A stretch of 58,384 nt of DNA from Planctomycetota bacterium (GCA_016793245.1 JAEUHW010000148.1:1-58384); one strand, 5' to 3'; shown: positions 47,201 to 57,412, numbered from the stretch's first letter. Numbers and translations: made by a program. Notes: generated by a model not told the origin, from the letters alone.

Positions 47201-47452
47201 CGTTCGAAGCCGCTCGCCGATCCGATGAGCAGCGCCCCGGCCTGCGTCGCGGGTCAGTGGCTCTATTACGCCAGCGCCGGGAGGTTGGTGGCGTTGCGCC
47301 GCAGCGATCTCTCCGAGGCTTGGCGCTTCGGGGACGAGCTCCGCTTCGCCTTCGTGCTCGCTCGCGAGGACGCCGTGCTCACGGCCGAGTGGTCGGGCTC
47401 CAGCGAAGCGCAGATGCGCCGATTCGACAGCGCCGACGAGTGGCGGCGCTGA
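44276..47452 (+). CDS. DUF4388-TPR-TM-PEGA-propeller membrane protein, 1058 aa
   Basis: Residues 1-~220 hold a DUF4388 (PATAN) domain (MALKGDLDSLDLGQVFQMLA, then KDGVLGVFCEGRPKALRFSS) and an adjoining winged-helix-like part. Residues ~230-450 are TPR-like helices. One TM lies at ~462-482 (TLALCGGFLAVLGGLFAFY). A coiled coil spans ~535-600 (LELERQQLQRLRLEQAKRAS). A PEGA domain spans ~660-725 (TTPPGAEIEADGRVL). A beta-propeller of PQQ/WD type fills ~740-1058, visible as repeats such as GTLYFGDSNGRCVALHTNGR and VLFGTANGVLHALDRKSGEP. The N-terminus would be cytoplasmic and the propeller periplasmic. DUF4388 occurs with MglA-type GTPases in other bacteria. It is the first gene of the GTPase operon. 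Confidence 0.88.
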   Translation: MALKGDLDSLDLGQVFQMLAINQKDGVLGVFCEGRPKALRFSSEGVTLQFDPAHYETRILERLRRQGRLSAEQMRLVEANRRSSGRSTLDVLIEMDFIDQGEVDQEYRGFMEEDIYEIFFQKGARFEFFEGRLLLEEAGGFVDDRYSFNPGSVVMEAARRMDEWEMIRQRIPDRGEVYIKTSRAGDPALLDLASSRTALALADGWRSIDQILGASGRSEFDMTKAIMSLVDTGMLAPLDPRQYAATGVSALAEGRCAEAANLFERAGQRGFGLPEVLGAAGRAREENADFAVAAARYREYAVALSQESRMAEAARALLDAAELIPTDLAARKELVRIGLQAPEVARAAGYDAQALGRALHKNFTDAADFDGARELLGWMIEANPDDMELRRALITCVTASGDQKALIELYEQSADHLISRREPSKAIPYLQKILMIDRSRNDVKERIKDLYKADERRRHRRNGTVTLALCGGFLAVLGGLFAFYERSAAAVLETVDVDSMIARADFEGAKEALEGFRERYPLSLSAFRSNELVAKVAAAKRGHEANLELERQQLQRLRLEQAKRASEVLDRARATASRGDLVGALSGLRETLAAAPEAWKHTAEVEAEIAGVESYLAQAAKTFAEARDHEAKGQLEAARELYASVLLRFAEAPVAKDVRLPVRIETTPPGAEIEADGRVLAERTPSVLHLLPRSRADLAISRPGYESVRIALETGEGLADQSIALKRRPAMSAPLPARALAAPAFDGELAFVALAGGRLQTIRVKDGERIASYEVPNLGELFATPAVDRGTLYFGDSNGRCVALHTNGRTERWVARVDGAVRTTPLVLDDIVLFGTANGVLHALDRKSGEPVRKLALGGRIATAALRVGGFFVLGVELQQKGELVLLDQGAAQVVRRIALGVAPIEVLPLGEARVLVATDRGGLAAHDVAVEESLLWSLAGNGPTEARPVVEGGSVFFAPDRELLELESDSGVVLRSKPLADPMSSAPACVAGQWLYYASAGRLVALRRSDLSEAWRFGDELRFAFVLAREDAVLTAEWSGSSEAQMRRFDSADEWRR

Positions 47453-47569
47453 TCGGCATCGGAAATGCGGGGACGCACGCAGCGCCAATCAAGTCGCTGT
47501 CGAGAACCGGACGATAGGACCAGGAACCAGGCGCGAAGGAGGTCTTCGCGCGCTCACGAGGAGGACGGA

Positions 47570-48697
47570 GTGGGGTTCTTCCGAAGACTGATGACGGCAC
47601 GAGGCCTGGCCTCGAAGCGCCGTGCGGTCGCCGCGGCTCCGACGATCGAGTCCTATGCGGATCTCGCCCGCGGCTACGCCTCGCTCAACGACTACTCCGG
47701 AGTCGTGCGCACCTGCGAGGAAGGACTTCAGCACTTCCCGAGCGCGGGAGAGCTGAAGCGCCTGCGCCGCATGGCGCGCGCCGCGATCCTCGGGGAGCGG
47801 GTGAGCGAGATCCGCGACGAGCTGAATGCGGCGCCGCGACCCGGTCTCTACCGCGAGCTGGCCGAGACCTATCTGGAGCTCGGCGATCTCGCGCGCTGCG
47901 AGAGCGCGTGCGTGCAATGGACCGCGCGATTCCCGCAGGACGACGGAGCTCGTCTGGCCTTGGCGCGCGCGCGCATCCGCCGCTTCTACCAAGAGCGCAA
48001 CGCCGGCGACGGCCTCGGCGCGGTCGAGCTGCTGAACGGCGTCTGCGAGCGCGATCCCCAGAATGCGAAGGCGCTGCGTCTGCTCGCGGAGCTCGCCACG
48101 CGCGTCGGCTCCTACGAGATCGCGCGCGAGACGCTGGCGCGCTTGCTCGAGCTGATCCCCGGCGAACCCACGCTCGAAGGCTGGTACCGTCGAGTCAACG
48201 ACGAAGCAGAGGGCGCGCCCGACCTGCTGCAGGCGATCCGCAGCGTGGAGCTGAACGGGCGCTTCCCCGGGCTCGAGCAGCGGGCCCACCCGACGCACGA
48301 GGACGCGCCGGCGGTCGATGCGAACCATCAAGCGCAGCGCGGCAGCAATCTGCGCGCGGATCTCGATCAGATCGCCGCGATGAAGAGCGCCGGGCGCGTC
48401 GCCTACCTGCGCGGTTCGACCGCGCTCGTGCGCGGCGCGGCGAAGGGCAGCGGCGATCCGTTCGCGCGCATGACGCGCTCGCTCACCACGATCGCGCGTC
48501 GCTCGACGCGCCGCATGGGCTTCGGCTCGTTCAACGCCGGCTTCATTGAGTCGCCGCAGTGCAAGATCCTCCTCGTCGCCGGCCACGACAACGCGGCCGC
48601 GGCCGAGACCGCGCCGACGGCGCGACCCGAGCCCTTCCTCGACTCGCTGCGCGAGCTGGTCTCGCGGCAGTTCGAAGCGGAGCGTACCGATGCGTAG
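47570..48697 (+). CDS. TPR protein with a Roadblock-like C-terminal region
   Basis: This 375-aa protein has an N-terminal ~230 residues with several TPR-like helix pairs (SYADLARGYASLNDYSGVVR; GLYRELAETYLELGDLARCE; ALRLLAELATRVGSYEIARE). The C-terminal ~105 residues (LRADLDQIAAMKSAGRVAYL; ARRSTRRMGFGSFNAGFIES; KILLVAG) match the helix/strand order of Roadblock/LC7 domains; this is a reading by eye and uncertain. The GTG start has GAGGAGG 6 bp upstream and is chosen over a start 35 codons earlier. The stop overlaps the next gene by 8 bp, so the two are coupled. It probably bridges the membrane protein and the GTPase regulators. Confidence 0.78.
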   Translation: MGFFRRLMTARGLASKRRAVAAAPTIESYADLARGYASLNDYSGVVRTCEEGLQHFPSAGELKRLRRMARAAILGERVSEIRDELNAAPRPGLYRELAETYLELGDLARCESACVQWTARFPQDDGARLALARARIRRFYQERNAGDGLGAVELLNGVCERDPQNAKALRLLAELATRVGSYEIARETLARLLELIPGEPTLEGWYRRVNDEAEGAPDLLQAIRSVELNGRFPGLEQRAHPTHEDAPAVDANHQAQRGSNLRADLDQIAAMKSAGRVAYLRGSTALVRGAAKGSGDPFARMTRSLTTIARRSTRRMGFGSFNAGFIESPQCKILLVAGHDNAAAAETAPTARPEPFLDSLRELVSRQFEAERTDA

Positions 48698-49049
48698 CAT
48701 CCTCGAATACTTGGTGCAGGCGCCGGAGATCCGCGGCTGTCTCGTCCTCACGAAGGACGGCGTCGTCGTCGAGAAGGCCCTGCCGGCGGGAGTGAACGGC
48801 GACGCGTTCGCCGCCCTCGCTTCACACATGGCGATCGAGTCCGTGCGCGCGACGCGCCGCGGTGGGATCGCCGACTTCCAGCGCATCGTCCTCGCGGCAA
48901 CGCGCGGGACCTTGGTCCTCACCGCGCTGGAGGACGTGGCCTACCTGGTCGTCGCCGTCCAGAAGTCGATGGACCTGGACCAGACGATGTTGGACATCGA
49001 AGGCGCCGCGCAGCGCCTCATTCGCAAGATGCAGCTCTCCGCGGACTAG
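48690..49049 (+). CDS. Roadblock/LC7 domain protein, 119 aa
   Basis: The whole protein is one Roadblock/LC7 domain: a first helix (SILEYLVQAPEIRG), strands CLVLTKDGVVVEKAL, a helix (FAALASHMAIESVRAT) and strands FQRIVLAATRGTLVLTALED and AYLVVAVQKSM. Roadblock proteins dimerise and act as GTPase-activating or regulatory partners of Ras-like GTPases such as MglA. Its ATG lies inside the end of the TPR gene (8-bp overlap). The GTPase gene starts 127 bp downstream. A second, longer Roadblock protein is encoded after the GTPase. Confidence 0.88.
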   Translation: MRSILEYLVQAPEIRGCLVLTKDGVVVEKALPAGVNGDAFAALASHMAIESVRATRRGGIADFQRIVLAATRGTLVLTALEDVAYLVVAVQKSMDLDQTMLDIEGAAQRLIRKMQLSAD

Positions 49050-49176
49050 AACACAGGCCGCGCGAGAGACTTGGGTGCGGGATCCGAGGCGTGGCTTCGG
49101 GCCGCGTTCGGGACGAAGACTTCGGGAGTGACGGGCGCGCCTCGCACGAGGAGCGGCCGAGGATTCGAGGCACAAG

Positions 49177-50295
49177 ATGGTTCAGATCAACTTCGCCCTG
49201 AGAGAGGTCAACTGCAAGATCGTGTACTACGGTCCGGGGATGAGTGGCAAGACCACGAACCTCGAGGTGGTGCATCAGAAGGCCCCCGACCAGAACAAGG
49301 GGGAATTGACCTCGATCAGCACGGATGGGGACCGCACGCTGTTCTTCGACTTCATGCCGCTCGACCTCGGGATGATCGCGGGCATGCGCACGAAGTTTCA
49401 GCTCTATACGGTGCCCGGTCAGGTCTACTACAACTCGACGCGCAAGCTCGTGCTCCAGGGCGTCGACGGCGTGATCTTCGTCGCCGACTCGGATCCGGCG
49501 AAGATGCCCGAGAACCTGGAGTCGCTGCGCAACCTCGAGGAGAACCTGCGCGAGTACGGCAAGGAGATGAAGGACTTGCCGCACGTCGTGCAGTTCAACA
49601 AGCGCGACTTGCCCGAGGTCATGAGCGTCGCGGAGATGAGCTCGAAGCTCAACCCGTACGGCGTGCCGACCTTCGAGGCCGTTGCTCCGACCGGCCAGGG
49701 CGTCTTCCCGACGCTGAAGGTGCTCGCGGGCATGGTGCTCGAGAGCATCAACAAGACCGACCGCAAGCCCAACCGCGTCAGCGCGCGGCCGAAGGCGACG
49801 GCCGGTCCGGGTGCCGCTCCCTCGGCGTCGTCGGCGGCGCCTGCGCAGCCGGCGGCCGCGCGTCCCGCGGCTCCGGCGCGTCCGGCCGCTCCGGCCCAGC
49901 CGGCCCGTCCTGCCGCGGCCGCCGCCGCGCGTCCGGCTCAGCCCGCGCGCCCCGCGGCTCCGGCCCCCGCCGCGGCGAGTGCGAAGAGCGCCTCGAGCGC
50001 TACCGCCGCGCGCCCCGCGGCGAAGAAGGAGGCGGCTCCGCAGCCGAACGTGGGCGGCTTGATGCGCAGCAGCAAGCCCGCCGCCGCCGAAGCTCCGGCG
50101 CGTCCGCGCGCTGCCGCGGCGCCAGCCCGTCCAGCGAAGGCCGTCGCGCCGACTCCGGCAGATGCCGACTTCGAGGACGACGTCGCGCCGGCGCGCACCG
50201 CGCAGCGCAAGGGTGGCAACCTCATCTACGGCGTCGTGTTCGGGCTCCTCGTCGCGGCGGTCGCCGCCGTCGTGGCGCTCTACATCCTGCAGTGA
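49177..50295 (+). CDS. mglA: MglA-type small GTPase with C-terminal membrane anchor
   Basis: This 372-aa protein carries a complete MglA GTPase domain at 1-~195: the P-loop GPGMSGKTT at 19-27, TVPGQVYYNSTRK at 79-90 (the MglA form of switch II), the strand GVDGVIFVADS and the base-binding NKRD at 141-144. MglA proteins are normally ~195 aa and soluble. Here a ~145-residue Ala/Pro/Arg-rich linker (200-345) is followed by a single hydrophobic segment (LIYGVVFGLLVAAVAAVVAL) at the extreme C-terminus, so the protein is tail-anchored with the GTPase in the cytoplasm. It sits between two Roadblock genes. MglA sets front-rear polarity in Myxococcus; the role here is unknown. Confidence 0.93.
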   Translation: MVQINFALREVNCKIVYYGPGMSGKTTNLEVVHQKAPDQNKGELTSISTDGDRTLFFDFMPLDLGMIAGMRTKFQLYTVPGQVYYNSTRKLVLQGVDGVIFVADSDPAKMPENLESLRNLEENLREYGKEMKDLPHVVQFNKRDLPEVMSVAEMSSKLNPYGVPTFEAVAPTGQGVFPTLKVLAGMVLESINKTDRKPNRVSARPKATAGPGAAPSASSAAPAQPAAARPAAPARPAAPAQPARPAAAAAARPAQPARPAAPAPAAASAKSASSATAARPAAKKEAAPQPNVGGLMRSSKPAAAEAPARPRAAAAPARPAKAVAPTPADADFEDDVAPARTAQRKGGNLIYGVVFGLLVAAVAAVVALYILQ

Positions 50296-50407
50296 CGCAC
50301 CAGCGGAGGACGCTCACCGTCGCACGGCGGTGCTCGTTGTCCGCGAAGTCGGTTCCCCCGTGCGCACGCAGAGCCTGCACTGAACGAAACACGAGGAGTC
50401 GAGAGAG

Positions 50408-50923
50408 ATGACCGTCGACGAAGATCTCCGCCGCAACCGCTTGATGTTCTATCGCCGGGACGTCGAGCGCATCGATCGCTGCTTGTCCGAGTTCCTGAAG
50501 ATGTCGGGCGCGAAGAGCGCGCTCCTCGTCGATCGCGAGGGGCATCTGGTCGCGCGTCAGGGCGAGACGCTGACCATCGACATGGACACCATCTCTGCGC
50601 TGGTCGCCGGCTCGTTCGCCGCGACGAAGGAGATGGCGCGCCTCCTCGGAGAGGACGAGTTCACCGCGCTGTACCATCAAGGGCGCCGCGACAACATCCA
50701 GCTCTCCCTGGTAGGGGATCGCACGCTGCTCACCGTCCTCTTCGACGATCGCACGACGCTCGGCATGGTCCGCCTCTACGCGGCCGAGTCGACGAAGAAG
50801 CTCGAGGCCGTGTTCGACGACATCCTCGCCAGCGGTGGGGCAGGGAAGGACGCCGACGAGGATCTCTCGGCCGACTACTCCGACTCCGCGATCGGAACGC
50901 TCGACGACGTCTTCGGCGGTTGA
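50408..50923 (+). CDS. MglB-like Roadblock/LC7 protein, 171 aa
   Basis: This Roadblock/LC7 domain protein has extra N- and C-terminal tails, as in MglB. The core includes IDRCLSEFLKMSGAKSALLV, DREGHLVARQGE, ISALVAGSFAATKEMARLL and SLVGDRTLLTVLFDD. The C-terminal ~40 residues are acidic and disordered (DADEDLSADYSDSAIGTLDD). MglB acts as a GAP for MglA as a dimer of Roadblock domains, and this protein fits that role for the anchored GTPase 112 bp upstream. The ATG has GAGGAGTCGAGAGAG upstream, a good ribosome site. It is the last gene before the hairpins at 50932. Confidence 0.9.
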   Translation: MTVDEDLRRNRLMFYRRDVERIDRCLSEFLKMSGAKSALLVDREGHLVARQGETLTIDMDTISALVAGSFAATKEMARLLGEDEFTALYHQGRRDNIQLSLVGDRTLLTVLFDDRTTLGMVRLYAAESTKKLEAVFDDILASGGAGKDADEDLSADYSDSAIGTLDDVFGG

Positions 50924-50931
50924 TCGATCCG

Positions 50932-50999
50932 CTGCAGAGCGCTCGCTCTGCAGGCCACATGCCGCGAGGTGCACACGCACGGCGTGTGCGCCTCGCGGC
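50932..50999 (+). terminator. two strong tandem hairpins ending the GTPase operon
   Basis: Hairpin 1: CTGCAGAGC / GCTCTGCAG at 50932-50953 with a 4-nt loop. Hairpin 2: a 39-nt near-perfect stem-loop at 50961-50999 (GCCGCGAGG and GCACACGC paired with their partners, one bulge). They start 9 bp after the last stop codon. No T-run follows directly, though an A-run lies at 51018-51025. Confidence 0.6.
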
Positions 51000-51312
51000 G
51001 TCTCCGCGTTGATGGGCAAAAAAAACTCGGCCTCGACTCGGTGCGGAGCCGCGGCTCTCTGCGCGCGAGCGCACTGGTGAATTCTCGAGCTCGGCGCCAT
51101 CTATATCCTGAGTCTCCTAGGAAGTCGCATAATGGGTGATGCGCTCGGAGCGCTTGGCGCGCGCGCGCCGATCGCTGCAACTCGTGATTTTTTGCGGGTT
51201 TCCAGGCAATCCTCGAAATCGCGCTGCCGATCCAAGTCGCGTTCTCCAGAAGTTCCGTGCGATCCCGTGCGCGCGGAAACCTCATTGCCCAATCCTCTCA
51301 AGGAGGGAAGAC
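51000..51312 (+). promoter_or_regulatory. AT-richer leader/promoter region of the histone-like gene
   Basis: This ~310-bp gap is noticeably less GC-rich than the rest of the window and contains an A8 run (51018-51025), a T6 run near 51187 and the hexamers TATATC and CATAAT (about 51103 and 51127). No gene is convincing here. A strong AGGAGGGAAG ribosome site ends it at 51310. It probably holds the promoter and a long 5' leader of the histone-like gene. Exact promoter boxes cannot be assigned. Confidence 0.4.
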
Positions 51313-51471
51313 ATGGCAGCTCGCAAGAAGGCAGCGAAGCGTTCGGCGAAGAAGGCCGGCCGCAAGAAGGGCGCGCGCAAGGGCGCCAAGAAGGGCGCTC
51401 GCAAGGGTGCGAAGAAGGGCGCCAAGAAGGGCGGCCGCAAGAAGGGTGGACGCAAGAAGGCGGCGATGTAG
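51313..51471 (+). CDS. histone H1-like Lys/Ala-rich small basic protein, 52 aa
   Basis: The 52-residue protein is almost wholly Lys, Ala, Gly and Arg, built from short repeats such as KKGARKGAKKGARKGAKKGA and GGRKKGGRKK, with a single Ser and no acidic, aromatic or aliphatic side chains apart from Met. Its composition matches the C-terminal tails of histone H1 and bacterial Hc1-like or HU-tail proteins that bind and condense DNA. The ATG has the ideal AGGAGG site 7 bp upstream, which supports expression. A strong hairpin lies 215 bp downstream. It could alternatively be an RNA-binding or ribosome-associated basic peptide. It stands alone on its transcription unit. Confidence 0.82.
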   Translation: MAARKKAAKRSAKKAGRKKGARKGAKKGARKGAKKGAKKGGRKKGGRKKAAM

Positions 51472-51686
51472 TTCGTCGCGCTCGCGTGATCGCGCTCGCT
51501 CCGCGAGCTGAGAGTCGCGCCGCTCCGCTCTGATGTCGTCGTCCGCCGCCTCAGCGTGAACCGGACCGTCGGAGATCGGGAAGGCGCTCTCTCGTGCGAT
51601 CCCTCGAGCCTGCACTGCCCCGGGCGCCTCGGGCGCCCCGCGCATCGATCGATCGCTCTCGAGCGGCCGATCAAGGATGCGCCATC

Positions 51687-51719
51687 GAGCGCCTCCGCGG
51701 CTCTGCCGCGGAGGCGCTC
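51687..51719 (+). terminator. 14-bp perfect hairpin, likely terminator
   Basis: GAGCGCCTCCGCGG pairs with CCGCGGAGGCGCTC around CTCTG, followed by TGCGTTTCTTC. It lies in the 357-bp gap (51472-51828) between the histone-like gene and gcdH, which contains no supported gene. It probably ends the histone-like transcript. Confidence 0.6.
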
Positions 51720-51828
51720 TGCGTTTCTTCGCCGCGTTGCGCGGCGCTGGTCAGCGCACTAGACTCCGCGCCACGTTCGACGGCGCCTTCGCTGCGCCGT
51801 GTCTCCGCTCCCTGCCGCTGCTCCGCCC

Positions 51829-53004
51829 ATGCCCTCCAAGTACCGGGAACTCGACTTCTTCGACTCCAGCGAACTCCTGAACGACGAGGAACGCATGGTG
51901 CGCGACACCGTGCGGAACTTCGTCGATGCCGAGGTCCTGCCGATCGTCGGTGACCACTACGAGCGCGGCGAGTTCCCGGCCGGCCTGATGGGCAAGATGG
52001 CCGAGCTCGGCCTCTTCGGCGCCAATCTCCCCGAGAAGTACGGTTGCGCCGGCCTCGGCGACACCGCCTACGGGCTGATCATGCAGGAGCTCGAGCGCGG
52101 GGATTCGGGCATCCGCTCGGCGGCCTCGGTCCAGGGCGCGCTGGTGATGTACCCGATCTACGCGTACGGCTCCGAGGAGCAGCGCACGCACTGGCTGCCG
52201 CGCCTCGCGAAGGGCGAGGCGATCGGCTGCTTCGGACTCACCGAGCCCGACTTCGGCTCGAACCCCGGTGGCATGCAGACGCGCGCGCGCCGGACCGACC
52301 GCGGCTGGGTGATCCACGGCCGCAAGATGTGGATCACGAATGGCACGGTCTCCGACGTCGCGGTCGTCTGGGCGCGCGTCGAGGACGGCTCGATCCGCGG
52401 CTTCCTGATCGAGAAGGGAACGCCGGGCTTCAGCGCGCCGGAGCAGCTCCACAAGTTCTCCCTGCGCTGCTCCGTCACCAGCGAGTTGGTGATGGAGGAG
52501 GTCGAGGTGCCGGCCGAGGCCTTGCTCCCGGGCAGCACGGGGCTGAAGCACGCCTTGGGCTGCCTCACGCAGGCTCGCTACGGCATCTCCTTCGGCGCCG
52601 TAGGTGCGGCTCAGGCCTGCTTCGACGAGGCGCTCGGCTACAGCAAGGAGCGCATCATCTTCGACAAGCCCCTCGCCGGCTTCCAGCTCGCGCAGCAGAA
52701 GCTCGCCGACATGGCGACCGAGATCACCAAGGCGCAGCTCCTCTGCTGGCGCCTCGGGCAATTGAAGCAGCAGAAGCGCCTCACCCATGCCCAGGTGTCG
52801 ATGGCGAAGCGCAACAACGTGCAGATGGCCCTGGATTGCGCGCGCTCGGCGCGCGACATGCTGGGAGCCAACGGCATCGTGCTCGAGTACCAGTCGGGGC
52901 GTCACCTCTGCAACCTGGAGACGGTGAACACCTACGAAGGCACTTACGACATCCACACGCTGGCGATCGGCCACGAGCTGACCGGGATCCCGGCCTACCG
53001 TTGA
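51829..53004 (+). CDS. gcdH: glutaryl-CoA dehydrogenase (acyl-CoA dehydrogenase family)
   Basis: This 391-aa flavoenzyme oxidises and decarboxylates glutaryl-CoA to crotonyl-CoA in lysine/tryptophan breakdown. It closely follows the GCDH pattern: GCFGLTEPDFGSNPGGMQTR, KMWITNGTVSDVAVVWARVE, IRGFLIEKGTPGFSAP, ARYGISFGAVGAAQACFDEA, ARDMLGANGIVLEY and the catalytic-base region NTYEGTYDIHTLAIG with its Glu. FAD is the cofactor. The ATG at 51829 is chosen for length agreement; a GTG at 51799 would add 10 residues. The stop overlaps the TTG of the next gene. No electron-transfer flavoprotein genes are nearby. Confidence 0.9.
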   Translation: MPSKYRELDFFDSSELLNDEERMVRDTVRNFVDAEVLPIVGDHYERGEFPAGLMGKMAELGLFGANLPEKYGCAGLGDTAYGLIMQELERGDSGIRSAASVQGALVMYPIYAYGSEEQRTHWLPRLAKGEAIGCFGLTEPDFGSNPGGMQTRARRTDRGWVIHGRKMWITNGTVSDVAVVWARVEDGSIRGFLIEKGTPGFSAPEQLHKFSLRCSVTSELVMEEVEVPAEALLPGSTGLKHALGCLTQARYGISFGAVGAAQACFDEALGYSKERIIFDKPLAGFQLAQQKLADMATEITKAQLLCWRLGQLKQQKRLTHAQVSMAKRNNVQMALDCARSARDMLGANGIVLEYQSGRHLCNLETVNTYEGTYDIHTLAIGHELTGIPAYR

Positions 53005-53813
53005 GCCCGAGCGCTGTCGAGATCGCCAGCGAGGCGGTGCCCCGCTTCCGCCCCCGCCCGCGTCGTCGGGTTCGGGGGCTGCGCGCGCTGAGTCTCGGGT
53101 TGGCGCTGCTGCTCGGGAGTTGCCGCAGCGACGCGAGCTGGGGTTCGAACCGCTGGAGCGATTTCGGTGAGGTCGTCGATGCCGACGTCGGATTCGCCGC
53201 GGGAGCGCACTTCCACTTCGGGCTCTCTCACGTCTTCGCGGCGGGGCTCGGGAGCTACGAGGGCTCGCGCTTCGGGCTGCGCCATGGAGACCTAGGCGCG
53301 TTCGACGAGCGGCGAGCGGAGATCTCGATCGGACCGTTCCAGCTCCATGAGCTCGATGTCTGGCCGTCGAGTGATGCGGTGCTGGGACATCGCAGCGTCG
53401 AGTTCGCGGAGCCGGGATTTCGCGACGGCTCCTATCTGCCTTGGGAGGCGCTGAGCTCGGACCGCGCCCCGTTCGACCTCGGCTTCGAGGTCTCGGCCAT
53501 CGTGGGGCTCAGGCTCCGCCTGCGCACGGGCGAGCTCGGCGATTTCCTGGCGGGGATCTTCTTCCTCGATCCGGGGCGCGATGATCTGCGCGAGCTGGAC
53601 GAGGCCGAGCTCCAGACGCTGCGGCGCGACCTCCGCTCCGCCGATGCCGCGCGGCGCGAGCGCGCGGTGCGCAAGCTCCGGCGCATCGGCATCGAGCTCC
53701 CGCAAGACGCGCCGCGCTACTTCCGCTACGCCGATCCCGAGGTCCGGCCCTACGAGCAAGAGCTCGCCGCCGAGGCCTATCTGCGCGCGCTCGACGAGTT
53801 CGCGACGCGCTGA
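53001..53813 (+). CDS. lipoprotein, 270 aa, unknown function
   Basis: The start is a TTG in a TTGA overlap with the gcdH stop. An N-terminal basic region precedes a lipobox (LSLGLALLLGSC). The mature part (~235 aa) has beta-rich segments (FGEVVDADVGFAAGAHFHFG; GFEVSAIVGLRLRLRTGELG) and a helical, charged C-terminus (EAELQTLRRDLRSADAARRE). The glycine- and aromatic-rich beta pattern suggests a membrane-surface or outer-membrane-facing fold, perhaps related to uncharacterised polysaccharide or secretion-associated lipoproteins. Its last 37 bp overlap tail-to-tail with the DUF1844 gene. No family is recognised. Confidence 0.65.
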   Translation: MSPSAVEIASEAVPRFRPRPRRRVRGLRALSLGLALLLGSCRSDASWGSNRWSDFGEVVDADVGFAAGAHFHFGLSHVFAAGLGSYEGSRFGLRHGDLGAFDERRAEISIGPFQLHELDVWPSSDAVLGHRSVEFAEPGFRDGSYLPWEALSSDRAPFDLGFEVSAIVGLRLRLRTGELGDFLAGIFFLDPGRDDLRELDEAELQTLRRDLRSADAARRERAVRKLRRIGIELPQDAPRYFRYADPEVRPYEQELAAEAYLRALDEFATR

Positions 53814-54123
53814 CGCTGCTGCTCGAGCTGCGTCTGCAGCTCTTCGAGGATGGCCGAGAAGAGCTGCTCTTCGCGCGGGCTCAAGTTCCCTTCGGTCTTC
53901 TCGCGGAGCATGCCCAGGTCGTCGAGCAGAGCCTCCGCATGATCGAGCTGGCAGCGCTTCTCTCCCGTCACGGGATTCGGCAGCAGTCCGAGCGAGAGGA
54001 AGGTCTGGATGCGCAGCTTCTGCAGGAAGAGGGCGAAGTCTCCGCCGGGAGGGGCCGAGCGCGCCGGCGCCTCGTGCGCCGCTTCGAGCTCCGCCTCGTC
54101 ATCGAAGTCCATGGCTCGCTCCA

Positions 54124-54124
<1 letters not shown>
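53777..54124 (-). CDS. DUF1844 family protein, 115 aa
   Basis: A small cytoplasmic helical protein with the DUF1844 pattern: FALFLQKLRIQTFLSLGLLP, NPVTGEKRCQLDHAEALLDD, LGMLREKTEGNLSPREEQLF and a C-terminal helix ILEELQTQLEQQRQR. The function of the family is unknown. Its ATG overlaps the pyrG stop (TGATG), so it is translated after CTP synthase. The 3' end runs 37 bp into the convergent lipoprotein gene. It is the last gene of the kdsB-pyrG unit. Confidence 0.85.
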
Positions 54125-57337
<3,213 letters not shown>

Positions 57338-57412
57338 GGCGGGCGGCTCGAAGGCGGCGAGGGCGAGCGCATTATTCGCAACGCGGAGAGGCCGAACAAG
57401 GGCGCGTCGCGC

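Noticed and set aside
44294..47488. A 1064-aa open frame on the minus strand opposite the DUF4388 gene
   Set aside because: It mirrors the plus-strand gene; high GC keeps antisense frames open. Its translation has no recognisable domain, while the plus frame has DUF4388, PEGA and propeller.
49795..50170. The Ala/Pro-rich part of the GTPase gene as a frameshifted or non-coding stretch
   Set aside because: The frame stays open into a clean membrane span and stop, and the codons give a typical disordered linker.
51018..51025. The A8 run as the T-tail of a minus-strand terminator
   Set aside because: No convincing stem precedes it on the minus strand and no minus-strand gene lies nearby.
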